Shown: positions 25,766 to 39,534, counted from the stretch's first letter. The stretch is DNA of 64,000 nt from Streptomyces sp. B3I8 (GCF_030816915.1 NZ_JAUSYN010000002.1:6771501-6835500), one strand, 5' to 3'. The notes: generated from the letters alone by a model not told the origin. Numbers and translations: made by a program.

Positions 25766-26005
25766 GCTCGACGGCTCCTCCCGCCCGCTCTCCCCGGTGG
25801 TCACGCCGGTGAGTTCCCCGGGCCGTACGTACGGTAACCATGACACCGCGCCCACCGTGCTCATCACGCTCACTGTGCTCATCGCGCCCGCCGCGCCCGC
25901 CGCGCCCGTCACGCGCCCCGCACCGCAGGGCGCCCCGTCCCGCACACGACCGGGCCGCCGGACGTCCGTCCGGCGGCCCGGGCACTCGAGCGGCCGCGGG
26001 TCGGG

Positions 26006-26515
26006 TCAGGCGTGCACCTCGGCCGCCACCGCCACCTCCTCCGAGAGCGCCAGCGCGGGCACCGGAAGGGCGCGCGGCAGGCCGAGCGCCGTGCTGATTC
26101 CGGGCGTCGGGGCGGGCGCCACCAGCGGGGACCGTTCCGCCGCCCGGGCGCGGCGCGAGAACCAGATGATCTTTCCGCCGCCGGCGGTGGCGCAGCACCC
26201 CCAGCCGTCGCTCAGCGCGGCGATCTGCGCCAGCGCGCCGCTCGGGGCGTAGTGCGGCCGGATGTCCCGGTCGCTGTCCTGGACGGCGGTGATCAGGTGC
26301 TGGCCGTTCCACCACGTCTCGAGCGTGGTGTTCTTGTCCACCGCGTGCTGGGCGATGGTGTGCAGCAGCGCGTCGGTGCAGTGACAGACGGTCTCGGCGT
26401 GCGCCTCCAGGTTCCAGTACCGGAGGTGGGCGGTCAGGATCCGGCGGATCTGGTCGATCCGTTCCGGGGTGACATCCACCTCGAGGTGGTAGTAGCAGGG
26501 TGATGCGGTCTTCAT
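26006..26515 (-). CDS. ATP-binding (RsbW/HATPase-like) regulatory protein associated with GlgE clusters
   Basis: A 169-aa protein of a Streptomyces family of small HATPase-like regulators. It has PCYYHLEVDVTPERIDQIRRI, a CHCTDALLHTI helix where the N-box would be, and a SDGWGCCATAGGGKIIWF segment in the G-box region. Canonical anti-sigma kinase residues are poorly kept, so kinase activity is doubtful. The ATG at 26515 is preceded by GAGGAG. It is divergent from the GlgE operon with 379 bp between. Confidence 0.65.
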   Translation of the reverse strand: MKTASPCYYHLEVDVTPERIDQIRRILTAHLRYWNLEAHAETVCHCTDALLHTIAQHAVDKNTTLETWWNGQHLITAVQDSDRDIRPHYAPSGALAQIAALSDGWGCCATAGGGKIIWFSRRARAAERSPLVAPAPTPGISTALGLPRALPVPALALSEEVAVAAEVHA

Positions 26516-26894
26516 CGTCGTTGGCTCCTCACCGGCGAAGCTCTCGCTCCTCCTCGCCCTTGTGGGCCGAGCCCCGATCACGAAGCGTGAGCGGTCATCG
26601 CTCCTGAGTCACTCCCAGGGTGGGATCGCTACTCCATCCGCGCAACTCGAACCCGCCCGCCCCGCCGGTGCGGGCCCGGGTGCGGGTGGAGGGGCTTGGT
26701 GGTTGAAATCCGAACAGGACGCTTCGTGCTGTCGCGTGCACCATGAGTGAAAGCTGTCGAGGGCCGTGACCGGACGACGTGTCCGTGTACGCGGCCCTCA
26801 TCCGACGCCGGAACTCCCCGGCCGCCTCCGTTGCGGCACCGCGGGAACCGGCGGAACCCAGCGGCATCCAGAGGAGAAGGAGGTGACCGGTGCG
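26516..26894. other. 379-bp divergent intergenic region upstream of the GlgE operon
   Basis: No gene, RNA or clear promoter box was recognised. It probably holds the promoters for the HATPase-like gene (minus) and the GlgE operon (plus). A very strong ribosome site (AAGGAGGTGA) lies at its right end. Confidence 0.4.
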
Positions 26895-27293
26895 ATGCCG
26901 ACGCCTGCCAGGGCCGAGATCGCCCGCCATCTCGAGCGGTACCGGGAGTGGGAACGCCGGATGCTCGCGGCCCCCGACGACCCCGCGGCGCGGGACGGCT
27001 TCGAGAACGAGGGCCAGATCCTCCGCACCCTCATGGGCAAGCGCTGCGCACGGGAGGCCGCCCAGGCGGCCGAACGCCGGCTGCGCGCCGCCGACCTCGC
27101 CCCCACCCCCCGTACCGCCCCCGCACGGACGGTGCCGAAGACCCCGGAACGGCCACGCGCGACGGTCCCCCAGCACCCGGCCACCCCGCGTACGAAGGCC
27201 GCCGGCCGCACCACGACCACCCCCCGCCGCGGCACCCGCACCCCGTCCGGCCCAACCCGCCACGGCGAACCCGCACCCGCGGGCACCCCCTAG
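26895..27293 (+). CDS. Small basic protein at the head of the GlgE operon, unknown function
   Basis: A 132-aa protein. The first 75 residues are a charged helical region (RAEIARHLERYREWERRMLAA, ending in AAERRLRAADLAP). The rest is a Pro/Thr/Arg-rich low-complexity tail. No catalytic motif or known domain is recognised. The ATG lies 11 nt after AAGGAGG, an almost complete anti-Shine-Dalgarno match, so it should be well translated. It ends 66 bp before glgE, which suggests co-transcription. A DNA-binding or regulatory role is possible but unsupported. Confidence 0.6.
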   Translation: MPTPARAEIARHLERYREWERRMLAAPDDPAARDGFENEGQILRTLMGKRCAREAAQAAERRLRAADLAPTPRTAPARTVPKTPERPRATVPQHPATPRTKAAGRTTTTPRRGTRTPSGPTRHGEPAPAGTP

Positions 27294-27359
27294 CGCTGTC
27301 AACCACCCCCCACACCCACCGCGGCCGGTTCCTGGACGGCGGAGGAGGAGGCGACACCG

Positions 27360-29356
27360 ATGAACCCCGACCCCGCCATCGGCCGCATTCCGGTCCTGGA
27401 CGTCCGGCCGCTCGTCCAGGGCGGCCGGCGTCCGGCCAAGGCCGTCGAGGGCGAGACCTTCCGCGTCACCGCCACGGTCTTCGCGGAGGGCCACGACGCG
27501 ATCGCCGCCAACGTCGTCCTGACGGACCCCGGCGGCCGCCCGGGCCCCTGGACCCCGATGCGCGAACTGGCCCCCGGCACCGACCGCTGGGGCGCCGACG
27601 TCACCCCGACGGCGGTCGGCGACTGGACGTACCGGGTGGAGGCGTGGAGGGACCCCGTCACCACCTGGCGGCACCACGCCGGCATCAAGGTCCCGGCCGG
27701 CCAGGACACCGAGGTGGTGCTGGAGGAGGGTGCGCGGCTCCACGAGCGGGCCGCCGACGGCGTGCCGGACGCGGCGGCCCGGGCCGACCTCCTCGCCGCC
27801 GCCGAGGCCCTGCGCGACGACACCCGCTCCCCTCGGGCCCGGTACGGGGCCGCGCTCACTCCCCGGGTGCGGGCGATCCTGGCCGCCCACCCCCTGCGGG
27901 ACCTCGTCACCGCCTCCGCCGCGCTCCCGCTCCGGGTGGAACGGGAGCGGGCGCTGTTCGGCTCCTGGTACGAGTTCTTCCCGCGCAGCGAGAGCGGGGT
28001 CCTGGACCCCACGGTGCACGGCACGTTCCGCACGGCCGCCGAGCGGCTTCCGGCCATCGCGGACATGGGCTTCGACGTCGTCTACCTCCCGCCCGTCCAC
28101 CCCATCGGGACGGCCTTCCGCAAGGGCCCCGACAACACCCTCTCCACGAACGAGTCCGACGTCGGCTGCCCCTGGGCCATCGGCTCTCCGGAGGGCGGGC
28201 ACGACGCCGTCAACCCGGCGCTCGGCACCCTGGACGACTTCGACGCCTTCGTCGCCCGCGCACGGCGGCTCAACATGGAGGTCGCGCTCGACTTCGCGTT
28301 GCAGTGTTCGCCGGACCATCCGTGGGTGGAGAAGCACCCGGAGTGGTTCCACCACCGCAGCGACGGGTCGATCGCGTACGCGGAGAACCCGCCGAAGAAG
28401 TACCAGGACATCTATCCGATCGCGTTCGACGCGGACATGGACGGGCTGGTCGCGGAGACGGTGCGGGTGCTGCGGCACTGGATGGACCACGGGGTGCGGA
28501 TCTTCCGGGTGGACAACCCGCACACCAAGCCGGTGGTGTTCTGGGAGCGGGTGATCGGGGAGATCAACGGCCGGGATCCGGACGTGCTCTTCCTGGCGGA
28601 GGCGTTCACGCGTCCGGCGATGATGCACACCCTGGGCGCGGTCGGCTTCCAGCAGTCGTACACGTACTTCACCTGGCGCACCACCAAGGAGGAGCTGACG
28701 GAGTACCTCACCGAACTCTCCGGTGAGGCGGCCGCGTACATGCGGCCCAACTTCTTCGCCAACACCCCCGACATCCTGCACGCCTACCTCCAGCACGGCG
28801 GCCGCCCCGCCTTCGCCGTCCGCGCGGTCCTCGCCGCCACCCTCTCCCCCACCTGGGGCATCTACAGCGGCTACGAACTGTGCGAGAACACCCCCCTGCG
28901 CCCGGGCAGCGAGGAGTACCTCGACAGCGAGAAGTACCAGCTGCGGCCCCGCGACTGGGCCGCCGCCGCACGCGAGGGCCGCACCCTGGCCCCCCTGTTC
29001 ACCACGCTCAACGCGGTCCGGCGCCGGCACCCCGCCCTGCGCCGGCTCCGCAATCTCCGTTTCCACCACACCGACAACGACTCCGTGCTCGCGTACAGCA
29101 AGCGCACCGGCACGGACACCGTGGTCACCGTCGTGAACCTCGACCCGCATCGCACGCAGGAGGCGACGGTGTCGTTGGACATGCCGCAGCTCGGTCTCGA
29201 CTGGCACGAGGCGGTGCCGGTGCGTGACGAGCTCACCGGCGACACCTATTCCTGGGGCAGGGCCAATTACGTGCGTCTGGAGCCGGGCGACAGGCCGGCA
29301 CACGTGCTGACCGTCCTGCGACCGTCCTCACCGCAGATCGGAGGGTCACCCACACC

Positions 29357-29360
<4 letters not shown>
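27360..29360 (+). CDS. glgE: Alpha-1,4-glucan:maltose-1-phosphate maltosyltransferase GlgE
   Basis: A 666-aa cytoplasmic GH13 subfamily 3 enzyme that extends alpha-1,4-glucans two glucoses at a time from maltose 1-phosphate. The N-terminal beta-sandwich (about 1-110) is followed by a helical domain and the (beta/alpha)8 barrel from GSWYEFFPRSESG. The catalytic nucleophile is Asp385 in FRVDNPHTKPV and the acid is Glu414 in FLAEAFTRP. The substrate-channel segment with NPPKKYQDIYPIAFD is present. Length matches Streptomyces GlgE. The stop overlaps the treS start (ATGA), making this part of the glgE-treS-pep2-glgB operon, which converts trehalose to branched glucan. Confidence 0.95.
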
Positions 29361-31090
<1,730 letters not shown>

Positions 31091-31147
31091 CCCGAAGCAC
31101 CCTCCTCCCGTGGATTCCGCCGCGTGGCCCGGAAAGGACGCGACGCC

Positions 31148-32529
31148 ATGTCGAACACCGCAACGCTCCGCCCGAGCGGCCTGGGCGCGGGATCGCTGCT
31201 GACCTCACTGGCCGACCTGCTGCACGGTTGGCTGCCCCGGCAGCGCTGGTTCGCGGGCAAGGGCCGCCCCGTCACGGAGCTCGCCCTGCTCAGCGTGACC
31301 GAGCTGCACCCCGGCTGCCTGCACCTGCTGGTGCACGCAGGACATGCCGAACCGCCGTCCGGGGAGCACCCCCTGCACGACTGCTACCAACTGCTCCTCG
31401 GCGCCCACGAGACGCTGCCGCCGCACCTCGCGCCCGCCGCCATCGGCCGCCCCACCGAGGGCCCGCTGGCCGGCCTGATGGTGTACGACGCCCTGCAGGA
31501 CCCCCACTCGGCGGCCCTGCTCATGGAACGGCTGCGCGCCCCGGGCACCGCGGGCGCCCTCGCCTTCGAACGCGACCCGAAGGTGCTGCTGCCCTCCGGG
31601 CTCGCGCCCCGGCTCCTGGACGCCGAACAGTCCAACTCCTCGGTGGTGTACGGCGACACGTACATCCTCAAGGTGTTCCGCCGCGTCCAGCCCGGCACCA
31701 ACCCCGACCTGGAGGTGCCGGGCGCACTCGCCCGGCAGGGCTGCACCCGGGTTCCGGCACCCGTCGCCTGGGTGCGCACCTCGCTGCCGTGGGACGCCAC
31801 CCTCGCCGTCCTCCAGCCGTATCTGCGCGGCGCCGAGGCCGGCTGGACCCTGGCCCTGCGGACCCTCGCCTCCGGGGCCGACTTCACCGACGAGGCGTAC
31901 GAACTGGGGCGGGCCACCGCCGAGGTGCACCTGGCACTCGCCGCCGCGTTCCCGCTGGAGTACCCCGACCGGCGGCAGCACCGGAAGCTGGCGGCCGCCA
32001 TGCGCGACCGCGTCGAGGCCGTCGCCCGCGCCGTGCCCCAGCTCCAGCCGTACGTCCCCGCGCTGAGCTCGGCGGTCGAGGCGCTCGCCGGACTGGACGC
32101 GGCCCGGCCCGCGCAGCGCATCCACGGCGACCTCCACCTGGGCCAGGTGCTGCGCACGGGCGGCCACTGGCACCTCATCGACTTCGAGGGCGAACCGGCC
32201 CGCCCGCTGCCCGAACGCCGCCGCGCCCAGTCGCCGATACGGGATGTGGCCGGGATGCTGCGGTCCTTCGACTACGCGGCGCGCACGGGCAGACCGTGGC
32301 GCCCCGAGTGGTCCCAGCGCTGCCGGGAGGCGTACTGCGCGGGATACGCCGCCGCGGCCGGCTGGGACCCCCGGCAGGAACCCGAACTGCTGCGCGCCCA
32401 CGAGACGGACCGGGCCGTGTACGAGGTCCTCTACGAGGCCCGGCACCGCCCCGACTGGCTACCCGTGCCGATGGCGGCGATCACCCGTCTCGCCGAACGT
32501 CCACCGGCCGGATCGAGGAGGCCCACACC

Positions 32530-32533
<4 letters not shown>
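31148..32533 (+). CDS. pep2: Maltokinase
   Basis: A 461-aa kinase-fold protein that phosphorylates maltose to maltose 1-phosphate, the GlgE donor. The N-terminal cap has [14 protein letters not shown], typical of maltokinases and TreS-fused kinases. The kinase lobe contains [18 protein letters not shown] (ATP-binding Lys), [11 protein letters not shown] (catalytic loop) and [12 protein letters not shown] (metal-binding Asp). It lies 57 bp after treS and overlaps glgB by ATGA. Confidence 0.92.
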
Positions 32534-34761
<2,228 letters not shown>

Positions 34762-34796
34762 GGCGACCGGGGGGAGACAGGGGGCGGCTGGGGAGG

Positions 34797-34892
34797 TTGT
34801 TTCGCCCCCGCCGCCCCTACCCTTCCCGTCCCCGGAGGGCTCCGCCCCCCGGCCCCCCGAAGGATCGCGCGGTTCCCCGCGCCCCTTTTTCG
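34797..34892 (+). repeat. Streptomyces-type GC-rich intergenic repeat, copy 2
   Basis: It shares TTTCGCCCCCGCCGCCCCTA with CCCTTCCCGT and later GCGCGGTTCCCCGCGC with copy 1 (16365-16475, opposite orientation). It lies between convergent glgB and the ANTAR gene and extends into the ANTAR reading frame, supplying its last 25 or so codons and stop. The hairpin-rich sequence with a short T-run (34886-34890) may serve as a terminator. Confidence 0.75.
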
Positions 34893-35221
34893 GGCCCCCT
34901 CCGGTCCAGTGTTTCCTCCAGGACCGCCCAGATCTCCGGTGCGAGAACCCCCGAGCCGCCCCAGTGGACGAGTGTTTCCGCCAGGCAGCGCAGCTTGATG
35001 TTGGTGTGCTGGGAGACCTCCACCAGTACCCGCCACGCCTCGTCCGGTGTCACCCGGGCCAGCCCGACCACCATGCCGATCGCCTGGTCCACGACCGCGT
35101 GCGAGGTGACGGCCTCTTTGAGCTGGCGGTTCTCCTCCTCGAGGGCGAAGATCCGCTCCGCGTCCGCGTCCGCCCCCGTGTGGTCCTGCGGCTCCTGCCC
35201 TGCCCGGGCGCTCGAGGTCAT
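34817..35221 (-). CDS. ANTAR-domain protein
   Basis: A 134-aa protein with a short N-terminal coiled coil (AERIFALEEENRQLKEAV) followed by an ANTAR RNA-binding domain (about residues 42-95: VVDQAIGMVVGLARVTPDEAWRVL, then HTNIKLRCLAETLV). ANTAR domains bind paired hexaloop hairpins in nascent RNA and prevent termination. There is no GAF or receiver domain, so the signal input is unknown. ATG 35221 follows GGAGGG. The C-terminal tail (RRGPEKGARGTARSFGGPGG onward) is translation of a GC-rich intergenic repeat and is probably not part of the ancestral protein. Confidence 0.75.
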   Translation of the reverse strand: MTSSARAGQEPQDHTGADADAERIFALEEENRQLKEAVTSHAVVDQAIGMVVGLARVTPDEAWRVLVEVSQHTNIKLRCLAETLVHWGGSGVLAPEIWAVLEETLDRRGPEKGARGTARSFGGPGGGALRGREG

Positions 35222-35569
35222 CGTCCCTCCGGGATCCTGTTCGGGGCCCACCGTGCGGGGCGTTGCCTCCATGGTCGCGGCGCGAGCGGCTGTGTGCGAG
35301 CCGGGACGCAGCGTCACGGGTACGCCGCCGCGCTCCCGGCTGGAAGCCGGAACCGGACAGGAAGCCGGCCGGTACCGCGGCCGACGAGCTCCTGTCACGC
35401 CGTACCCGCCGGGCGTCCCGGCGGTCCTGCCCGGTGAACTGGCCGACGACGTCAAGTAGGACACGTCGCCCGGCGGGCTCATGCGTGCTTCGTGTTGCGA
35501 TTCGGGCATCGCGGCAGCTCAGCACGGTTTCGAGTGGGCGCGGCCGGCCGGGGCGCGTACGCTTCCGGT
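35222..35569. other. 348-bp divergent gap between the ANTAR and LysR genes
   Basis: The ANTAR frame stays open through much of it (in-frame ATGs at 35272 and beyond), but without a ribosome site or recognisable domain. No RNA, promoter box or operator was identified with confidence. Confidence 0.35.
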
Positions 35570-36490
35570 ATGACCGAACCGGCCTCCGCGCCCGATCTCG
35601 ACCTGCGGCTCGTCCGCTACTTCGTGGCGGTCGCCGAGCACCGGCACTTCGGTCGGGCCGCCGCGCAGCTGCACCTCACCCAGCCCTCGCTCAGCCGCCA
35701 GATCCACCGGCTGGAGCAGCTGCTCGGCGCACGCCTGCTGGACCGCACTCCGCAGGGCAACACCCTCACCACGGCCGGGGAGGTCTTCCTGCCCCGCGCC
35801 CGGACCCTGCTGCGGTCCGCGGGCCAGACCGTGGCCGCCACCCGGGCCGCCGCCGAGCCGAGCCGACTCCTCGTCGGCTACACCCGCGGCCTGATCGTCA
35901 CCCCCGCTGTCCGCGCACTGCGCCGCCGCCACCCGGACGCCGACGTACAGGCGGTGTTCGTGGAGTTCGGCGAGGCGGCCCCGGCCCTGCTGGAGCACCG
36001 CGTCGACGCGATGGTCACCCGGCTGCCCGTCCCGACCGCGGGACTGCGGGTGACGGTGCTGCGCGAGGAGATGCGGATGCTGCTGCTGCCGGTCGACCAC
36101 CCCCTGGCCGGCAAGGAGTCGCTCGGCCTCGACGACATCGCGGGCGAGCCGCTGCTGCGCGTGCCCGACCCCGAGTGGAACGCCTACTGGCGAATGGAAC
36201 CCCGGCCCGACGGGAGCTCCGTCCCCGACGGACCGCTGGCCGAGACCTACGAGGACAAGTTCGAGCTGGTCGCGAGCGGGGAGGCGGTGGCGATCGTCCC
36301 CGCCGCCCGCGACGGCGGCGTACCGCGCCCCGATCTGACCGTCGTGCCCCTGCGCGACGTCCCGCCCAGCCATGTCGTCCTCGCCACCCGCGCGGAGGAC
36401 CGCAGCCGTCTGGTGGCGGCGTTCGGCAAGGCAGCCGAGGCGTACCTCACCGAACCGGACGACTACACGACCACCGGTCCACTGCGCTGA
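35570..36490 (+). CDS. LysR-family transcriptional regulator
   Basis: A 306-aa regulator with the LysR winged helix-turn-helix at residues 12-70 (LRLVRYFVAVAEHRHFGRAA, HLTQPSLSRQIHRLE). The effector-binding domain begins at SRLLVGYTRG and resembles the group including aromatic-catabolism regulators. It is convergent with the lutC end (11-bp gap) and divergent from the ANTAR gene. No target is obvious. ATG 35570 is the clear start of the domain, with no strong ribosome site. Confidence 0.85.
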   Translation: MTEPASAPDLDLRLVRYFVAVAEHRHFGRAAAQLHLTQPSLSRQIHRLEQLLGARLLDRTPQGNTLTTAGEVFLPRARTLLRSAGQTVAATRAAAEPSRLLVGYTRGLIVTPAVRALRRRHPDADVQAVFVEFGEAAPALLEHRVDAMVTRLPVPTAGLRVTVLREEMRMLLLPVDHPLAGKESLGLDDIAGEPLLRVPDPEWNAYWRMEPRPDGSSVPDGPLAETYEDKFELVASGEAVAIVPAARDGGVPRPDLTVVPLRDVPPSHVVLATRAEDRSRLVAAFGKAAEAYLTEPDDYTTTGPLR

Positions 36491-36501
36491 AGGCCGTCAC
36501 C

Positions 36502-37158
36502 TCACACGCCGCCGAGCAGCACGACCTCCAGGGTGCGCGGCCCGTGCACCCCCTCCACCCGGTCCAGCTCGATGTCGCTCGTCGCCGACGGCCCGGAGAT
36601 CCAGGTCAGCGGACGGCGCGGAGCCAGCCGCTCCACGGCCTGCGGTACGGAGCCCACCACCTGGTCCGGCACGCGAACGACGCAGATGTGGTGGTCCGGG
36701 ATCAGCGTGATCCGGCGGCGGCCCTGGTCCGGGCTCCCGTCCAGCACCAGCGTGCCGGTCTCGGCGATCGCCACCGCGCAGCCGGTGACGACGCTGTCCA
36801 CCCGGTCGAGCTCGGCCGCGGTGCTCTCCGCCCTGTCCGCCACCCGGGTCACGTCCGCACCGGTGCCGGCCAGCCACGCCTCGTCGAGCCCCGGCGGGAC
36901 GAGCACGGACCGCGCGCCCCGTCCCGCGAGCAGCCCGGCGATCAGCGCGGACAGCTCCGGCACGGTGGCGCACCGGTGCACCACCGCCCGGTAGTCCGCC
37001 AGGTTCTCGGCGAGCAGCTCGACGGTCTGCGCGACCGACCGTTCGCCGTGCTCGCGCAGGTAAGTGCGGGGGAGGGCCCGTTCGTACGGCGTCTCGTCCG
37101 GCGGCACGTCCGCCAGCGCGCGCCGCACCCGCCCCAGGATGACGTCCCTGCTGCTCAC
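36502..37158 (-). CDS. lutC: L-lactate utilisation protein C (LUD domain)
   Basis: A 218-aa LUD-domain protein (SSRDVILGRVRRALADVP at the start, AIAETGTLVLDGSPDQGRR, LIPDHHICVV). It is the third subunit of the LutABC complex that oxidises L-lactate to pyruvate using Fe-S clusters. The GTG start overlaps the lutB stop (GTGA at 37155-37158), which decides the start and indicates coupling. It is the last gene of the rhamnose/lactate minus-strand operon. Confidence 0.9.
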   Translation of the reverse strand: MSSRDVILGRVRRALADVPPDETPYERALPRTYLREHGERSVAQTVELLAENLADYRAVVHRCATVPELSALIAGLLAGRGARSVLVPPGLDEAWLAGTGADVTRVADRAESTAAELDRVDSVVTGCAVAIAETGTLVLDGSPDQGRRRITLIPDHHICVVRVPDQVVGSVPQAVERLAPRRPLTWISGPSATSDIELDRVEGVHGPRTLEVVLLGGV

Positions 37159-38690
37159 TCGGCCCCGCCCTTTCCGCCGTCGGTCTTTCCGCCGTTCGTC
37201 CGCTGCCACCAGTCCCGGAACGGTTCGGCCGGCACCGGCGGCAGGTCCCGGCTCCCGCTCCACGCCCGGCCCGGACCGGGCAGCGTACGGGGGTGGAGGC
37301 GGCGGGTGCGCGAGGCGAGCCGCTGGCCGGCGCGCAGGACACCGGGGCGGGAGAACGCCCAGCGGGCGGCCCGCATCGCCGCGCGCTCGGCTGCGTGGCC
37401 CTTGGCCGGCTTCAGCACCACCTTGGCGCCCTCGCGCGTCACCGTGCCGCCCTGGGCGACCCGCTCGCGCAGGTGCACCAGCACCTCCGGGATGTCGATG
37501 GCCACCGGGCACACCTCGTAGCAGGCCCCGCACAGCGAGGACGCGTACGGCAGCGAGGCGTCGATCTCGCTCTCGGTGCCCCGCAGTTGGGGACTGAGGA
37601 TGGCGCCGATCGGGCCCGGGTAGACCGAGCCGTAGGCGTGCCCGCCGGCCCGCTCGTAGACCGGGCAGACATTCAGACAGGCCGAGCAGCGGATGCAGCG
37701 CAGCGCCTGCCAGCCGACCTCGTCGGCGAGGGTGTCGGTGCGCCCGTTGTCCAGCAGGACCAGGTGGAAGTTCTTCGGACCGTCGGCGGAGTCGGAGTCG
37801 GAGTCGGAGTCGGATTCGGAGTTCGTGGTCCCGGTCCACATCGAGGTGTACGGGTTCATCCGCTCCGCCGTCGACGAGCGCGGCAGCGTCTGCAGGAACA
37901 CCTCCAGGTCCTGCCAGGTGGGCACGATCTTCTCGATGCCGACCACCGAGATCAGCGTCTCCGGCAGCGTCAGGCACATCCGCCCGTTGCCCTCGGACTC
38001 CACCACGACCAGCGTGCCGGTCTCGGCGACCACGAAGTTGGCGCCGGAGATGCCGACCTTGGCGCGCAGGAACTTCTCCCGCAGGTGCAGCCGGGCCGCC
38101 TCGGCGAGTTCGGCGGGGGAGTCGGTGAGCCCCTCGGGCGCGGGGCGGCCCCACTCGCCCATCTCGCGCGCGAAGATGTCCCGGATCTCGCCCCGGTTGC
38201 GGTGGATCGCCGGGACGAGGATGTGCGAGGGGCGGTCTCTGCCCAACTGCACGATCAGCTCGGCGAGATCGGTCTCGTAGGCGTGGATGCCCTCGGCCTC
38301 CAGAGCCTCGTTGAGCCCGATCTCCTGCGTGGCCATCGACTTGACCTTGACGACCTCCGACTCGCCGGTCGCCCTGACGAGTTCGGCGACGATCCGGTTG
38401 GCCTCGTCGGCGTCGGCGGCCCAGTGGACGACACCGCCCGCCGCCGTCACCGCCTCCTCCACCTGCACCAGATAGCGGTCCAGGTGGCGCAGCGTGTGGT
38501 CCTTGATCCGCTTTCCGGCCTCGCGCAGCTCGGCCCAGTCGGACACCTCGGCGACCGCGTGCGCGCGCTTGGCGCGGATGGTGTGCGTGGCGTGGCGCAG
38601 ATTGCCGCGCAGCGTGGTGTCGCGGACCGCGTCGTGCGCGGCCTTCGGAAACGCGGGCATCCCTACGAACGTCCCGCTCGTGCCACTCAT
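37155..38690 (-). CDS. lutB: L-lactate utilisation Fe-S protein B
   Basis: A 511-aa protein with an N-terminal LUD domain (about 60-300; VVAETGTLVVVESEGNGR) and a C-terminal ferredoxin-like region with CIRCSACLNVCPVY and CGACYEVCPVAIDIP, each fit for a 4Fe-4S cluster. It is the central electron-transfer subunit of LutABC. Between the two domains is a Ser-Asp run (NSESDSDSDSDSADG) encoded by a 6-bp tandem repeat, not a usual part of the family. The ATG overlaps the lutA stop as ATGA. Confidence 0.92.
   Translation of the reverse strand: MSGTSGTFVGMPAFPKAAHDAVRDTTLRGNLRHATHTIRAKRAHAVAEVSDWAELREAGKRIKDHTLRHLDRYLVQVEEAVTAAGGVVHWAADADEANRIVAELVRATGESEVVKVKSMATQEIGLNEALEAEGIHAYETDLAELIVQLGRDRPSHILVPAIHRNRGEIRDIFAREMGEWGRPAPEGLTDSPAELAEAARLHLREKFLRAKVGISGANFVVAETGTLVVVESEGNGRMCLTLPETLISVVGIEKIVPTWQDLEVFLQTLPRSSTAERMNPYTSMWTGTTNSESDSDSDSDSADGPKNFHLVLLDNGRTDTLADEVGWQALRCIRCSACLNVCPVYERAGGHAYGSVYPGPIGAILSPQLRGTESEIDASLPYASSLCGACYEVCPVAIDIPEVLVHLRERVAQGGTVTREGAKVVLKPAKGHAAERAAMRAARWAFSRPGVLRAGQRLASRTRRLHPRTLPGPGRAWSGSRDLPPVPAEPFRDWWQRTNGGKTDGGKGGAE
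37788..37817 (-). repeat. 6-bp microsatellite coding for Ser-Asp inside lutB
   Basis: On the plus strand GGAGTC repeats four times and a fifth unit reads GGATTC. Because the unit is 6 bp, copy-number change would add or remove Asp-Ser pairs without a frameshift. It lies in the linker between the LUD and Fe-S domains. Confidence 0.85.
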
Positions 38691-39442
38691 ACCAGGGGCT
38701 CCTCTTCCGTGGACGCCAGGATCTCCGCGAGGTGCACCGGGCGCATGTCCACCTTCAGGCGGCTCATCGTGCCGCCGATGTGCATCAGGCACGAGTTGTC
38801 GGCCGCGCACAGCGTCCCGGCGCCCGTGGACTCCGCGTTGCGGACCTTGTCGACGCCCATCGCCGTGGACACGTCGGCGTTCTTCACCGCGAAGGTGCCG
38901 CCGAAGCCGCAGCACTCCTCGGCCCCCGGCAGCTCGGCCAGTTCCAGCCCCTTCACCGCCCGCAGCAGTTTCAGCGGCCGGTCCCCGAGGCCCAGTGAGC
39001 GCAGCCCGTGGCAGGTGGGGTGGTAGGTCACCGTGTGCGGGTAGGAGGCGCCGACGTCGGTCACGCCCAGCACGTCGACCAGGAACTCCGTGAGTTCGTA
39101 CGTCTTCGGCACGACCGGCGCCAGCGTCCGGGCCAGGGTGTCGCCCCGGCCCTCGGCCCGCGCCCGCTCGCCCATCCGCGGATACAGCTCCCGCACCATC
39201 GCCCCGCACGACCCGGACGGCGTCACGATCGCGTCGTAGTCCGCGAAGACCTCGGCGTAGTTGCGGGCCAGCGGCTCGGCCTCGTGCCGGTAACCGGTGT
39301 TGTAGTGCGCCTGTCCGCAGCACGTCTGTCCCGCGGGGAAGTCCACCTCGACCCCGAGCCTCGTCAGAAGCTTCACCACGGCACGGCCCGTGTCGGGATA
39401 GAGCGTGTCGTTGACGCAGGTCAGGAAGAGGGCGACACGCAT
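38687..39442 (-). CDS. lutA: L-lactate utilisation Fe-S oxidoreductase A
   Basis: A 251-aa protein of the GlpC/LutA group with two CCG domains: QTCCGQAHYNTGY and, later, EECCGFGGTFAVK, with PSGSCGAMV between. It forms LutABC with the next two genes. ATG 39442 is preceded by AGGAG. The gene starts 92 bp after rhaB; a hairpin lies in that gap, so some transcription may end there, or lut may have a separate promoter. Confidence 0.9.
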   Translation of the reverse strand: MRVALFLTCVNDTLYPDTGRAVVKLLTRLGVEVDFPAGQTCCGQAHYNTGYRHEAEPLARNYAEVFADYDAIVTPSGSCGAMVRELYPRMGERARAEGRGDTLARTLAPVVPKTYELTEFLVDVLGVTDVGASYPHTVTYHPTCHGLRSLGLGDRPLKLLRAVKGLELAELPGAEECCGFGGTFAVKNADVSTAMGVDKVRNAESTGAGTLCAADNSCLMHIGGTMSRLKVDMRPVHLAEILASTEEEPLV

Positions 39443-39493
39443 GGTGGCTCCTTGCTGTCGATCATCTGAGAAGTACGGCGTACGACGCGACGG

Positions 39494-39518
39494 CGGTACG
39501 GGACCCTACCCCGTACCG
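39494..39518. terminator. Hairpin between rhaB and lutA
   Basis: CGGTACGGG and CCCGTACCG form a perfect 9-bp stem with a 7-nt loop. It could reduce read-through from rhaB to lutA or stabilise the upstream mRNA. Confidence 0.6.
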
Positions 39519-39534
39519 CGCGCCGCATCCCATG

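Noticed and set aside
25840..25935. Short GTGCTCATC / GCGCCCGCC repeats upstream of the BrkB gene
   Set aside because: Imperfect low-complexity runs typical of very GC-rich spacers; no consistent unit or symmetry.
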